Assembly (NCBI RefSeq): GCF_020215705.1
Contig: NZ_JAIWNB010000005.1
Span: 62,001-126,000 of the forward strand
Direction: 5' to 3'
Origin: Nonomuraea aurantiaca
GTDB lineage: Bacteria; Actinomycetota; Actinomycetes; Streptosporangiales; Streptosporangiaceae
Length of the DNA stretch: 64,000 nucleotides
A program made the position numbers and the translations under genes. The stretch's first letter is position 1. Each line of letters begins with the position of its first letter. Below are positions 43,760 to 53,479 of the stretch, in pieces. The notes under the pieces are model-generated. The model did no database searches. It worked only from the letters and a program-made list of their open reading frames with translations, and had not been told where the DNA came from.

Positions 43760-45700
43760 ATGAGTATTCGACCGATCGACGTGGCCCGTACCGATGGCAG
43801 CCCCCAGTGGGTGGAGGCCGTCGCCACGCCCGCCGGGCTGGAGGTCTGGTGGGACGAGCCGCGCCCGCACGAGGGCGGCCGGCGCTGCGTGGTCCGCCGC
43901 CTGCCGGACGGCTCCCTGGTCGACGCCCTGCCCGAGGGGTGGAACGCGCGCAACCGCGTGGTCGAGTACGGCGGGCGGTCCTGGCGCCCGCTGCCCAGCG
44001 GCGGCCTGGTCTTCACCAACTGGTCCGACCAGCGCGTCTACCGCCTGGGCGGCCCGCCCACGACCGGCGATCCCGCGGCCACCCCGCCCGCGACCGGGGA
44101 GCCCGTTGCTGGGGAGCCCGTTGTAGGGGAGCCGGTTGCTGGGGAGCCGGTGGCGCTCACGCCCAAGGGGACGGCGCGCTACGCCGACCTCTACCTGCCG
44201 CCCGGGCGGGAGGAGGTGTGGGCCGTGCGCGAGCAGGACGACGTGCGCGACCTGGTGGCGGTGCCCCTCGGCGGCGGCCCGCTCAGAGTGATCGCCAAAG
44301 CCCAACATTTCCTGATGAACCCCCGTATTTCCCCCGAAGGGGGATATGTCGCCTGGATCGGCTGGGACCACCCGAACATGCCCTGGGACGGCACCGAACT
44401 CTGCGTGGCCCCCCTCGACGAGGACGGAACCGCCGGCCCGTACCAGGTGATCGCGGGCGGCCCGGCGGAGTCCGTGATCCAGGCGGAGTGGCGCGACGAG
44501 CACACCCTGTACGCGGTCGCCGACCCGACCGGCTGGTGGAACATCCACCTCGTCGCCCGCGACGGCTCCCGCGCCCGCAACCTCACCCCGATGGCGTCCG
44601 AGGTCGGCACCGCGCCCTGGAAACCCGGCAGCACCTACTTCGCGATCGCCGGCGACCGCCTGGCGCTCGTGCACGGCACCCCCGGCCGCCGCCTCCTGAG
44701 CGTGCTGGACCTGGAGAGCGGCGACCTGCGCGAGATCGGTGGCGAGGCGACGTACTGGGCTCCGACGATCTCGGCGGCGGGGGGCAAGGCGGTGGCGGTG
44801 TCCGCCACTCCGTACACGCCCGCGCGGGTGACCGTGGTCGACCTCGACGGCGGCGTGCACGAGGCGGTCTCGGCGCCGAAGCCGCTGCCCGACCGGGCGC
44901 TGCTGCCGACGCCCGAGACGGTGACCATCGAGGGCGTGCACGCGCACCTGTACCACCCGGCCGGGGTTCAGGGTCCCGCGCCGTACGTGGTCTTCGCGCA
45001 CGGCGGGCCCACCGGCAGCTACACGATGACCCTCGACCTGGAGGTCTCCTACTTCACCAGCCGGGGCCTCGGCGTGGCGGAGGTGAACTACGGCGGCTCC
45101 ACCGGCTACGGCCGGGCCTACCGCGAGCGGCTGCGGCACCAGTGGGGCGTGGTCGACGTGGCCGACTGCGCGAAGGTGGCGCGCGGGCTGGTCGAGCTGG
45201 GCCGGGCCGACGCCGCCAAGATCGCGATTCGGGGCGGCAGCGCCGGCGGCTGGACCACGGTCGCCGCGCTGGTGCACAGCGACGTGTTCGCGGGCGGCGT
45301 CGCGCACTATGCGATCACCGATCCGGAGAGCTGGGCGACCGAGACGCACGACTTCGAGTCGCGCTATCTCGACGGCCTGATCGGGCCGCTGCCCGAGACC
45401 CGCGAGCGCTACACCGACCGATCGCCGCTGCTGCACGCCGCGCGGGCGTCCGGACCGTGCCTGATGCTGCACGGTCTGGAGGACGCGATCGTGGACGTGG
45501 GCCAGGCCGAGCGGTTCGTCGTCGAGCTGGACCGGCATGGCAAACAGTGGGCCCTGCTCACCTTTGCCGGTGAGCAGCACGGCTGGCGCCGGGAGGAGAC
45601 CATCGTCGCGGTGCTGGAGGCCGAGCTGGCCTTCTATGGACTAATCTTCGGGTTCGAGACGCCCGAGGTGGCACCGCTCAAGCTGAAGGGACGGTCGTGA
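43760..45700 (+). CDS. Prolyl oligopeptidase-like serine peptidase (S9)
   Basis: A 646-residue two-domain enzyme. The N-terminal beta-propeller (about 1-390) contains an in-frame array of GEPVA/GEPVV pentapeptides (113-132). The alpha/beta-hydrolase domain has nucleophile GGSAGG, Asp in EDAIVD and His in GEQHGW. The protein is cytosolic (no signal) and should cut short peptides. ATG at 43760 is 3 nt after the C39-like gene; the stop overlaps the start of the M20 gene (GTGA at 45697). Confidence 0.93.
   Translation: MSIRPIDVARTDGSPQWVEAVATPAGLEVWWDEPRPHEGGRRCVVRRLPDGSLVDALPEGWNARNRVVEYGGRSWRPLPSGGLVFTNWSDQRVYRLGGPPTTGDPAATPPATGEPVAGEPVVGEPVAGEPVALTPKGTARYADLYLPPGREEVWAVREQDDVRDLVAVPLGGGPLRVIAKAQHFLMNPRISPEGGYVAWIGWDHPNMPWDGTELCVAPLDEDGTAGPYQVIAGGPAESVIQAEWRDEHTLYAVADPTGWWNIHLVARDGSRARNLTPMASEVGTAPWKPGSTYFAIAGDRLALVHGTPGRRLLSVLDLESGDLREIGGEATYWAPTISAAGGKAVAVSATPYTPARVTVVDLDGGVHEAVSAPKPLPDRALLPTPETVTIEGVHAHLYHPAGVQGPAPYVVFAHGGPTGSYTMTLDLEVSYFTSRGLGVAEVNYGGSTGYGRAYRERLRHQWGVVDVADCAKVARGLVELGRADAAKIAIRGGSAGGWTTVAALVHSDVFAGGVAHYAITDPESWATETHDFESRYLDGLIGPLPETRERYTDRSPLLHAARASGPCLMLHGLEDAIVDVGQAERFVVELDRHGKQWALLTFAGEQHGWRREETIVAVLEAELAFYGLIFGFETPEVAPLKLKGRS
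44097..44156 (+). repeat. Four 15-bp in-frame tandem repeats
   Basis: Units at 44097, 44112, 44127 and 44142 share GGGGAGCC(C/G)GTTG and encode GEPVA or GEPVV. Copy number may vary between strains without breaking the frame. Confidence 0.9.
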
Positions 45701-46959
45701 AGAGCGTCGGCGAGATCTGCTCGGACCTGATCAGGTTCGACACCTCCAATCCGGGGTCCGGCGAACGCCCGGCCGCCGAGTACGTGGCCACGCTGCTGGC
45801 CGACGCCGGGCTGGAGCCGATGGTGTTCGAGTCGGCGCCGAAGCGGACGACCGTGGTCGCCAGGATCGACGGCGACTCCCGCGACGCGCTGCTCGTCCAC
45901 GGCCACCTCGACGTGGTGCCCGCCGACCCGGCCGAGTGGCGGATGCACCCCTTCTCGGGCGAGATCGTCGACGGCTGCGTCTACGGCAGGGGCGCGGTCG
46001 ACATGAAGGGGTCGTGCGCGATGACGCTCTCGGCCGTGCTCGGCATGGCGGCGCGCGGCCTGCGTCCCAAGCGCGACCTGGTGCTGGCGTTCCTGGCGGA
46101 CGAGGAGGCGACGGGCGACTACGGCTCGCGGCACGCCGTCACCGAGCACCGGGAGCTGTTCGACGGCGTGACGGAGGCGATCAGCGAGTCCGGCGGCTTC
46201 AGCGTCGCCGCCGGCGACCACCGCGTCTACCCGATCGCCGTGGGCGAGCGCGGCACCGCCTGGATGAGGCTCACCGCCCACGGCGTGGCCGGCCACGGCT
46301 CCCGGCCCGCGGTGGACAACCCGGTCGCGACACTGGTGCACGCCCTGTCGCGGGTGGCCGCCCACCAGTGGCCGGTACGCCTGACGCCGTCGGTCTCGGC
46401 GCTGCTCCAGAGCCTGTCGGAGATCACCGGCCGGCCGATCGACCTCGACCGCCTCGACGAGGAGGCGACCCGGCTGGGCGCGCTCGGCCACCTGTTCAGG
46501 GCGCAGATCCGCAACTCGGCCAACCCGACGATGCTCGACGCGGGCTACAAGGTGAACGTCGTGCCGTCCACGGCCCACGCGCACGTGGACGGCCGCTACC
46601 TGCCGGGGCTCCAGGAGGAGTTCCTGGCGACCATGGACGAGCTGCTCGGGCCGAGGATCACCAGGGAGTTCGTCAATCTGGAGGACGCGCCCGACGCGCC
46701 CTACCCCTCGTCGTTCTTCGACTCGCTCGCGGGCTCGCTCGTGGCCGAGGACCCGCTCGCCCGGCCGGTGCCGTACGTGATGAGCGGCGGCACCGACGCT
46801 AAGTCGTTCGCCACGATCGGCATCAAGGGGTACGGTTTCGCGCCGCTCATGCTGCGGCCCGATCTGGACTACTTCGGGATGTTCCATGGGAAGGACGAGC
46901 GGGTGCCGGTGGAGGGGCTGGAGTTCGGCACCCGCGTGCTGACCCGGCTGCTGACCTAA
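45697..46959 (+). CDS. M20-family metallopeptidase
   Basis: A 420-residue zinc amidohydrolase/peptidase. Metal-binding motifs: LVHGHLDVVPAD (His, Asp), GRGAVDMKG (bridging Asp), LADEEATGDYG (catalytic and bridging Glu), MSGGTDAKSF and FHGKDE near the end. A lid/dimerisation domain lies in the middle (AHGVAGHGSRPAVDNP). The GTG overlaps the S9 stop by 4 nt. It is the last of three peptidase genes in one operon, probably for peptide degradation. It converges on the monooxygenase gene with a 4-nt overlap. Confidence 0.94.
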   Translation: MKSVGEICSDLIRFDTSNPGSGERPAAEYVATLLADAGLEPMVFESAPKRTTVVARIDGDSRDALLVHGHLDVVPADPAEWRMHPFSGEIVDGCVYGRGAVDMKGSCAMTLSAVLGMAARGLRPKRDLVLAFLADEEATGDYGSRHAVTEHRELFDGVTEAISESGGFSVAAGDHRVYPIAVGERGTAWMRLTAHGVAGHGSRPAVDNPVATLVHALSRVAAHQWPVRLTPSVSALLQSLSEITGRPIDLDRLDEEATRLGALGHLFRAQIRNSANPTMLDAGYKVNVVPSTAHAHVDGRYLPGLQEEFLATMDELLGPRITREFVNLEDAPDAPYPSSFFDSLAGSLVAEDPLARPVPYVMSGGTDAKSFATIGIKGYGFAPLMLRPDLDYFGMFHGKDERVPVEGLEFGTRVLTRLLT

Positions 46960-48458
46960 CCGACCCCGAACCAGGCGTCGAGGGCGTCGGCGAGATCGGC
47001 TTCGGCAGCACCGGCCCAGGCGACGTAGCCGTCAGGACGTACGAGCACGGCAGCCGCGTCGGCTTGATCCACGGCGCCTGCCAGCACGCGGACGCGGTCG
47101 TCGCGGCCTTTCGCGGCCGCGCGGGTCTCCGGTGCGCCCGCGAGGTCCAGCAGCAGCCCGCGCCCATCCCCTAGAGACTCCCTGACCCACCCCGCGCCCT
47201 CGATCTCCCAGTCCGGAACGAACCGCCCGACCAGCGAACGCGGCGCGTCCGGCGCGTAGTCGATGTCCGTGCCGTTGGCCATGGCGATGAAGTGCTTCCT
47301 GGTCTCGGGGAGCTCCAGCGCCTCGGACAGCACCTCGCGCAGCGCGTCGACCTGCGGTCCCGGCCGCATCAGGGCGACCTGGGCCCGGGTGTTGCGCAGG
47401 ACGCGGGCCGCCACCGGGTGCCGCTCGGCGGTGTAGGTGTCCAGGAGCCGTTCGGGCGCCTGGCCGCGGACCACCAGGGCGAGCTTCCAGCCCAGGTTGG
47501 CCGCGTCCTGGAGGCCGAGGTTGAGGCCCTGGCCGCCGATCGGCGAGTGGACGTGCGCCGCGTCCCCGGCGAGCAGGATGCGGCCCTTCCGGTACGTCTC
47601 GGCGTGGCGGGTGTTGTCGCTGTAGCGGATGCCGGCCTCCAGGCTGAGGACGACCGCGTCCGTGCCGCTCGCCCGCCGGATGCTCGCCTGCATCTCCTCG
47701 GCGGTGATCGGCGCGTCCCGCTCGGCAGGACCTCCGTCGAACTCGATGGTGGCCACCTCCCCCGGCACCAGCGACAGGTTCACCAGGCCGCCGGGGGCGC
47801 GCAGGGACGAGGTGAGCGCCCCGGGGTCGGCCAGCTGGGCCACGGCGGTGCGCCCGGTCATGGTCGCGGACGTGCCGGTGAACGGGATGCCGGACTGCTT
47901 GCGCACGAGGCTCCGGCCGCCGTCGCACCCCACCAGGTACCCGGCTCGTACGACCCGGCCGTCCGCGAGCGTGGCCACCACGCCGTCGCCCTCGTCGGCG
48001 ATCTCGGCGACCCGGCACCCGGACCGGACCTCGACGCCGAGCCCCGCTGCGTGCTCGGCCAGGACCCGCTCCAGCTGGTGCTGCTTGAGCATGAGCATCT
48101 CGGGAACCCTGTTCCCGGTGTCGCCGATCAGCGGCAGGCCGCTGAAGTGGCCGCCGCTGAAGCCCTGCTTGAGCATGTACACCAGCCCGTCGACGATGTC
48201 CCCCTCAACGGGCTCGCGACCGGCCCTGATCTCGTCGAACAGCGCCCACTGCGCCTCGGCCAGCGGCTCCACCAGCCCGCGCAGGCCCAGCGTGTGGAGG
48301 GTGCGCGCGTTGAGCGAGCGCATCCCGAGGCTGCGCGTGATCCGTTGCTGGCCGGTGTCCGCCTCCAGCACCAGCGGGTCCACCCCGGCCAGCTTCAGCT
48401 CGCAGGCCAGCAGCAGGCCGACCGGCCCGCCACCCACGATCAGTACGTCCGTGTTCAC
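46956..48458 (-). CDS. FAD-dependent aromatic monooxygenase
   Basis: A 500-residue class A flavoprotein monooxygenase. FAD motifs: GGGPVGLLLACELKLAGVD at the start, the DG motif in VGCDGGRSLVRK, and GDAAHVHSPIGGQGLNLGLQ. The C-terminal thioredoxin-like part ends WFGVG. These enzymes hydroxylate aromatic compounds or drugs such as tetracycline or rifampicin; which one is not decidable here. GTG at 48458 follows GGGAG. It is divergent from a TetR gene across a 95-nt spacer with a large palindrome, the usual layout of a drug-inducible pair. Confidence 0.93.
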   Translation of the reverse strand: MNTDVLIVGGGPVGLLLACELKLAGVDPLVLEADTGQQRITRSLGMRSLNARTLHTLGLRGLVEPLAEAQWALFDEIRAGREPVEGDIVDGLVYMLKQGFSGGHFSGLPLIGDTGNRVPEMLMLKQHQLERVLAEHAAGLGVEVRSGCRVAEIADEGDGVVATLADGRVVRAGYLVGCDGGRSLVRKQSGIPFTGTSATMTGRTAVAQLADPGALTSSLRAPGGLVNLSLVPGEVATIEFDGGPAERDAPITAEEMQASIRRASGTDAVVLSLEAGIRYSDNTRHAETYRKGRILLAGDAAHVHSPIGGQGLNLGLQDAANLGWKLALVVRGQAPERLLDTYTAERHPVAARVLRNTRAQVALMRPGPQVDALREVLSEALELPETRKHFIAMANGTDIDYAPDAPRSLVGRFVPDWEIEGAGWVRESLGDGRGLLLDLAGAPETRAAAKGRDDRVRVLAGAVDQADAAAVLVRPDGYVAWAGAAEADLADALDAWFGVG

Positions 48459-48470
48459 GGAATCTCCCTA

Positions 48471-48515
48471 CTTACGGTGTATGCTTACGCCGTAAGTACA
48501 TACGTACACCGTAAG
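48471..48515. promoter_or_regulatory. Nested palindromic operator between monooxygenase and TetR genes
   Basis: An outer 11-bp inverted repeat CTTACGGTGTA (48471-48481) and TACACCGTAAG (48505-48515) surrounds an inner perfect 13-bp palindrome CTTACGCCGTAAG (48484-48496). The half-site CTTACG/CGTAAG occurs four times in 45 bp. It is the probable binding region of the adjacent TetR protein, overlapping both divergent promoters. Confidence 0.75.
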
Positions 48516-48553
48516 CTCTGTCAACCGGAGCTCTACGGCGGGAGGATAGGGAG

Positions 48554-49204
48554 ATGGCACGGCGCGAGCCGCTGAACAGGGCGAAGATCCTGGACGCGGC
48601 CCTGGAATTGGCCACGAAAGAGGGCCTCGAAGGGCTGTCCATGCGGCGGCTGGCGAAGTCGCTCGGCGTCGAGGCCATGTCGCTCTACAACCACGTCTCC
48701 AACAAGGCCGACATCCTGGACGGCCTGGCGGAGCGGGCCTTCGACCAGATCGAGCTACCCGACCCGGCGCTGCCCTGGCCGCAGCGGCTCCGGGCCGTGG
48801 CGCTGAGCATGTACGAGGTGTTCGGCCGCTCTCCGGTGGTGCCGATGGCGCTGCTGACCGACCAGTCCAACCCGACCACCGTACGGGCGCTGAAACCGCT
48901 CGACACCGTGGTCGGCGCCCTGTACGAGGCCGGCTTCGACGACGCGGGCGCGTGGCGCGCGCTCGGCGCGGTGAACGGCCTGCTCTTCGGGTCGCTGCTG
49001 CTGTCGACCGGAGGGTTCAACGGCGACTTCCGCGAGCACGCGGGACGCCAGCAGCTCGGCGTCTACATCCGGGAGATGGACCCGGCCCAGCTCCCCCATT
49101 TCAGCAGGCTGGTACGGAACATCCCCCCGACCGACCCCGCCACGGACTTCGAGCGCGCGCTGGACATGCTCATCCAGGGACTGGAACAAAGCATTCCGTT
49201 CTGA
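48554..49204 (+). CDS. TetR-family regulator
   Basis: A 216-residue repressor. The HTH is near residues 28-50 (GLSMRRLAKSLGVEAMSLYNHVSNKADILDGL pattern) and the C-terminal ligand domain resembles the TetR_C class (WRALGAVNGLLFGSLLLST). ATG at 48554 follows GGGAG. It very likely controls itself and the divergent monooxygenase gene through the operator between them. It is followed by a TIGR03086-type gene after 39 nt. Confidence 0.93.
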   Translation: MARREPLNRAKILDAALELATKEGLEGLSMRRLAKSLGVEAMSLYNHVSNKADILDGLAERAFDQIELPDPALPWPQRLRAVALSMYEVFGRSPVVPMALLTDQSNPTTVRALKPLDTVVGALYEAGFDDAGAWRALGAVNGLLFGSLLLSTGGFNGDFREHAGRQQLGVYIREMDPAQLPHFSRLVRNIPPTDPATDFERALDMLIQGLEQSIPF

Positions 49205-49243
49205 TAGAGTGGAGACACAACGAACGAACGGAAGGACCCCCCG

Positions 49244-49840
49244 ATGAGCGACAACATGACGACCGGCTGGGACGTACTCGACGCCGCGCACCAGGCACTC
49301 CGCCAGGCCGTGGCCGGCGTCCCCGCCGACGGCTGGAGCCTGCCGACCCCCTGCGCGAAGTGGAACGTCACCCAGGTGCTCCAGCACGCCGCGGGCGACC
49401 AGGTGGGCTTCGCCGCCTTCCTCACCGGCGAGCCGGGCCCCACCGAGAACCCGTTCGAGCCGACGGGCGAGCTGGCCGAGGAGCCCAGGGCGTACGCGGA
49501 GGCCGCGATGGAGCGCTCGGCCAGGGCCTGGGCCGGTGTCGACAAGAACGCCGAGCAGGTGCCCGTCCCGGTGCCGCCGAACACGATGGCACCGGCGCTC
49601 GGCGCGGGCGCCTGCGCGCTCGACGCGGCGGTGCACGCCTGGGACATCGCCGTGGCCACCGGACAGCCCTCGCCGCTGACCCCGGAGCTGGCCAGGGAGC
49701 TGCTGCCGGTGGCGAAGGCCATCGTCGAGCCGCTGCGCCAGTGGGGCGCCTACGCCGCGGTGGTCCCCGCCGAGCCGGGCGACGACGACATCGCGGAGCT
49801 CCTCCGCTACCTGGGCCGCAACCCGGCCTGGACCGCCTGA
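49244..49840 (+). CDS. TIGR03086-type metal-binding protein (DinB-like)
   Basis: A 198-residue protein of the maleylpyruvate isomerase-like/TIGR03086 family, four-helix bundles that bind a metal with His residues and may use mycothiol. Typical patterns: WSLPTPCAKWNVTQVLQHAAGD (first His) and DAAVHAWDIAVATGQ (second His). AAGGACC precedes the ATG at 49244. A TAGAGT -10-like box lies at about 49205-49211. Function is not known for the family. Confidence 0.9.
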   Translation: MSDNMTTGWDVLDAAHQALRQAVAGVPADGWSLPTPCAKWNVTQVLQHAAGDQVGFAAFLTGEPGPTENPFEPTGELAEEPRAYAEAAMERSARAWAGVDKNAEQVPVPVPPNTMAPALGAGACALDAAVHAWDIAVATGQPSPLTPELARELLPVAKAIVEPLRQWGAYAAVVPAEPGDDDIAELLRYLGRNPAWTA

Positions 49841-49885
49841 GCGACCGAGCCGGAGTTCTCCCCCTCCCCCGCACGCGGGCCGGCC

Positions 49886-51487
49886 TCAGCCGAAGTCGCG
49901 GCGGCGGAGGGCGAGTAGCCCGCCACCGAGCAGCAGCGCCGACAGCGCGACCATGGTGAGGGCGGGTGCCGGGTCGAAGGGGGCGCCGGCGACGGTGTTG
50001 GGGATGTAGTGGAAGGGCTCGAAGGGAGTCCCGCCCCAGAGTCCGTACAGCGGGCCGGCGGCCCGGCCCACGACCGCCACAGCGATCCAGATGATCCAGC
50101 CGATCGCCACGGAGGCCCTCGGGACCAGGCCGTAGGCGAGCATGCAGACCGCCCCGACCAGCCAGGCGGCGGGGATGGTGCCCAGGGTCCCGGCGAGGAG
50201 GCGGGCGATGTCCGAGGCGGGATCGCCGACGAGGAAGGCGTAGAACGTACCGAAGACGACTCCGGCGACGGCGAGCAGGGCCGCCGTGCCGAGGCCGGTC
50301 ACCACCAGCTGCCCAGCGGCCCAGCGCAGCCGGGTCATCGGGGTGGCCTGTACGGCTTCCGCGCGGCCGGCGATCTCGTCGGCGCGCAGCCGCTGGACCA
50401 TGAGGACCGGGTAGAGCGCGATGACGTGGGCGAAGATCAGGATGATGGCCCACAGCGCGAAGTCGACCGCCCCGCCTCCCAGGCTGCCGCCGAAGGCCTT
50501 CAGCAGGTTGTCGACCGTTACGCCGGGCGCCTCGGTGAACTGGTACGCCAGGGTGCTGACGCCACCGGCCGCCGCCGCGAAGCAGGCGATCCCGGCGGCC
50601 CAGGTGATCAGCAGGCCGCGGTGGAGCCGCCAGGACAGGCTGATCGGGCCGCGCAGGCCGGGGGCGGTCGCGGGCCCGCGGCGCTCGTGGATCAGTCCGG
50701 CGCCGAGGTCGCGGCGGCCGGCCAGGCGGTAGGCGATGGCCGTCAGCGCCGCGGTCACTGCTGCCGGGATCGCCAGCAGCCACCAGCGATCACTCCAGTA
50801 CGGCTCCACCAGATGGCTCCAGCCGATCGGGGAGATGTACTTCATCCAGTACTGTCCCGAGGCGTCTCCGGCGTAGCGCAGGATGTAGGCGATGCCGAGC
50901 ACGGACAGGCCGATGGCTCTGGCCGTACGGGCGGTCTGCGCGAGCTGGGCGGCCACGGCGGCGATGGCGCCGAACACCCACCCGGCCATCGTGATGGCCG
51001 CGCCGTAGACGATCGACCCGGCCGGATCGAGCCCGATCCCGATCAGCGCGATCGTGGTCGCCGCGCCACCGGCGAAGCCGACCCCGCCCGCCACCAGCAG
51101 GGCCGCGGTCAGGGGAGCCCGGCGGCCGAGCACACCCGCGCGCAGCAGCTCGATCCGGCCGGACTCCTCGTCGGCGCGGGTGTAGCGGACGACGGCCATG
51201 AGGGCGGCCAGCCCGTTGAGCACGTACAGGAAACCGCCGCTGCGCCAGGCCGCCATATAGCCCAGTTCAGGCACCACGAAGCCGCCGCCGAGCGCCCGGA
51301 AGAAGCTGTTGCGGTTGATCATGGTGGTGTAGGTCGCCATCAACTCGGGGGTGGACATGTTCCGGTTGATGTAGGAGACCATCACCAGGGCCAAGGCGAC
51401 GAGCAGGATGATCCACCACGGCGCGATGCCTCTCTCGCGGCGCAGCGCCAGCCGTGCCGACCGAGCCGTCCCGGTGAGCGCGTTCAT
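49886..51487 (-). CDS. ABC exporter permease
   Basis: A 533-residue integral membrane protein with about twelve hydrophobic segments in two similar halves, as in ABC-2-type antibiotic exporters with fused permease halves. Features include [20 protein letters not shown] and [22 protein letters not shown]. Its ATG overlaps the stop of the ATPase gene (ATGA at 51487). Together they form an export pump, probably for a drug or lipid. No adjacent regulator gene is seen. Confidence 0.9.
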   Translation of the reverse strand: MNALTGTARSARLALRRERGIAPWWIILLVALALVMVSYINRNMSTPELMATYTTMINRNSFFRALGGGFVVPELGYMAAWRSGGFLYVLNGLAALMAVVRYTRADEESGRIELLRAGVLGRRAPLTAALLVAGGVGFAGGAATTIALIGIGLDPAGSIVYGAAITMAGWVFGAIAAVAAQLAQTARTARAIGLSVLGIAYILRYAGDASGQYWMKYISPIGWSHLVEPYWSDRWWLLAIPAAVTAALTAIAYRLAGRRDLGAGLIHERRGPATAPGLRGPISLSWRLHRGLLITWAAGIACFAAAAGGVSTLAYQFTEAPGVTVDNLLKAFGGSLGGGAVDFALWAIILIFAHVIALYPVLMVQRLRADEIAGRAEAVQATPMTRLRWAAGQLVVTGLGTAALLAVAGVVFGTFYAFLVGDPASDIARLLAGTLGTIPAAWLVGAVCMLAYGLVPRASVAIGWIIWIAVAVVGRAAGPLYGLWGGTPFEPFHYIPNTVAGAPFDPAPALTMVALSALLLGGGLLALRRRDFG

Positions 51488-52422
51488 CGAGCCGCCTCCG
51501 CGCGCGCCGCGCCGGCCCTGTCGTAGTGCCGCAGGAACACCTGCTCAAGGGTGGGCGGCCGGCTGACGAGGCTACGGACACCGAGCGAGGCGAGGCACCG
51601 CAGCGCCGGGCCGAGCGCGTCGGCCTCGACGTCGAAGCGCACCAGACCGTTCTCCGTCCGCAGGTCGTGCACACCCGGCAGCTCGGCGAGCTCGCCGGTA
51701 GCGCCGGAGAGCTCGCCGGGAGAGGCGGAGAGCTCGGCCTGGATGGAGGTGCGGGTCAGGTGCCGCAGGTCGGGCAGGCTGCCGGTGTCGATCGTCCGGC
51801 CGTCGCGGATGATGGTGACCCGGTCACACAGCTCCTCGACCTCGGTGAGGATGTGGCTGGACAGCAGCACGGTACGGTCGCCGCGCCGCCGCGTCTCACG
51901 AACGACGTCGCGGAACACCGCCTCCATCAACGGGTCCAGGCCCGCCGTGGGCTCATCGAGGATCAGCAGCTCGGCGTCGGAGGCGAGCGCGGCGATCAGC
52001 GCCACCTTCTGCCGGTTGCCCTTGGAGTAGGCGCGGGCCTTGACCCGGGGGTCCAGGTCGAAGCGTTCGATCAGCTCTTGACGTCGGGCACGGTCGGCGC
52101 CGCCACGCGACTGCAGGAGAAGGTCGATGACCTCGCCACCGGACAGACCAGGCCAGAGCGTGACATCTCCCGGCACGTAGGCCAGCCGGGAATGCAATCT
52201 GGTCGCGTCGTCCCACGGGTCGCCGCCGAGTAACCGGGCGGTGCCCGCGTCGGCGCACAGTAAGCCCAGCAGGATCCGGATCGTGGTGCTCTTCCCTGCA
52301 CCGTTCGGTCCGAGGAAACCGTGCACCTCGCCGGTGTCCACGGTCAGGTCGAGCCCGTCGAGCGCCCTGGTGCGGCCGAACGTCTTGACCAGGCCGCTCA
52401 CTGAGATGGGAGCCGTCATCAT
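51484..52422 (-). CDS. ABC exporter ATP-binding protein
   Basis: A 312-residue ATPase. Walker A is GPNGAGKST, the signature region reads [15 protein letters not shown], Walker B is [12 protein letters not shown], and the H-loop is [13 protein letters not shown]. The C-terminal extension (from about 220) carries a GEL-rich repeat ([17 protein letters not shown]). ATG at 52422 or the adjacent one at 52419 is used. An operator-like palindrome lies 130 nt upstream. Confidence 0.93.
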   Translation of the reverse strand: MMTAPISVSGLVKTFGRTRALDGLDLTVDTGEVHGFLGPNGAGKSTTIRILLGLLCADAGTARLLGGDPWDDATRLHSRLAYVPGDVTLWPGLSGGEVIDLLLQSRGGADRARRQELIERFDLDPRVKARAYSKGNRQKVALIAALASDAELLILDEPTAGLDPLMEAVFRDVVRETRRRGDRTVLLSSHILTEVEELCDRVTIIRDGRTIDTGSLPDLRHLTRTSIQAELSASPGELSGATGELAELPGVHDLRTENGLVRFDVEADALGPALRCLASLGVRSLVSRPPTLEQVFLRHYDRAGAARAEAAR

Positions 52423-52551
52423 GAGCCTTTCTCGTGGGCGCCGACCCTCTGTTCGCGGCGCCGCGTCCCGGATCCGGACGTCAGCGGCCCGATCAGGCCG
52501 TGCCCCGACGCCTATCCGCGCGTATATCTGACTACGCGATGAGAAAGCCTA

Positions 52552-52567
52552 CTACACACACGTGTAG
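52552..52567. promoter_or_regulatory. Operator-like palindrome upstream of the ABC exporter
   Basis: CTACAC and GTGTAG flank 4 nt, in an AT-rich part of the 274-nt spacer. It is placed to control the exporter operon starting at 52422. The bound regulator is not encoded next to it. Confidence 0.45.
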
Positions 52568-52608
52568 CGACCCAGGAACCCTCCTGACAGACTCGATAAC
52601 AAATGCCG

Positions 52609-52631
52609 ATCACCAGCCACTACCTGGTGAT
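52609..52631 (-). terminator. Hairpin downstream of the DUF427 gene
   Basis: ATCACCAG (52609-52616) pairs with CTGGTGAT (52624-52631) over 7 nt, 66 nt after the DUF427 stop. There is no T-run; it may end that transcript or serve as another operator. Confidence 0.4.
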
Positions 52632-52696
52632 ATCCCCAGATGATCGGGTGCGCCCGCCCGTCACGAGACTGTCGGCGACGGCCGACCGGGGGCGCG

Positions 52697-53440
52697 TCAG
52701 GCGAACTTGCTCTTCGGCCGCTCCTGGAGCTCGCCGTCGAGGTAGATGTCGAGCTTCTCGTTGTAGAACGCGATCAGCCCCGCGACCCGCTGGCTCTCCG
52801 GCAGCGGCGTCCGGTACGACCAGGCGAGGTCCTTGCCGCCGTTGACCGTCCAGTACTCCGCCGTGCCCTTGTACGGGCAGTGGGTGGCGGTGTCGGTGTG
52901 TTCGAGCAGGTCGAGCCGTACATCCGTCTTGGGCAGGTAGTAACGGGCGGGCAGGCCCGTCTCGAACAGGATGCGGGGGCTGTGCGAGTCGGCCACCGTC
53001 ACGCCGTCGACCTCGACGCGTACGTGCCGCGAGCTCGGCAGGATGTCGATCCTGGTGTACGGGTCGCGCGGGTGGAAGAAGACCTCCTCGTCCTCCTCGA
53101 ACCAGGCGTCCATGGCGTCCCACTCGAAGCGGACGTGCCCGCGGATGTCCGCCAGCGGCGACTCGGGGTAGGCCAGCCCCGCCTCCGGAGCCTCCGCGCC
53201 TCCCGAGGTGACGGTGTAGACGACGCCGTCTCCCCTGCTGGGCGAGTGCTTCGTCGCGCCCGTCGGCTTGAGCGCCGACTCGTCGACGTCCGAGAGCGGG
53301 AAGTAGTACGTCGGGTAATAGGGGATCTCCCACACCAGGAGGGCCTGGGTGGTGTCGGCCACCGCCCGGCCGCCGAGGTAGGTCCTGACACGCTTGGCGG
53401 AGCGCTCGACACGCACCCGGCCGCGGTTCGTGGCTTCCAT
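52697..53440 (-). CDS. DUF427 protein, two domains
   Basis: A 247-residue protein made of two DUF427 modules. The first has VRTYLGGRAVADTTQALLVWE and YYFP; the second has RHVRVEVDGVTVADSHSPRI, YYLPKTDV and THCPYKGTAEYW. The family is widespread in actinobacteria, often near stress genes, with no established activity. ATG at 53440. It is the first minus-strand gene after the exporter operon and probably a single-gene transcript. Confidence 0.92.
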   Translation of the reverse strand: MEATNRGRVRVERSAKRVRTYLGGRAVADTTQALLVWEIPYYPTYYFPLSDVDESALKPTGATKHSPSRGDGVVYTVTSGGAEAPEAGLAYPESPLADIRGHVRFEWDAMDAWFEEDEEVFFHPRDPYTRIDILPSSRHVRVEVDGVTVADSHSPRILFETGLPARYYLPKTDVRLDLLEHTDTATHCPYKGTAEYWTVNGGKDLAWSYRTPLPESQRVAGLIAFYNEKLDIYLDGELQERPKSKFA

Positions 53441-53479
53441 GCTCGCGGCAACCCCTGTGGCGCCGCCACTATTCCCCCC

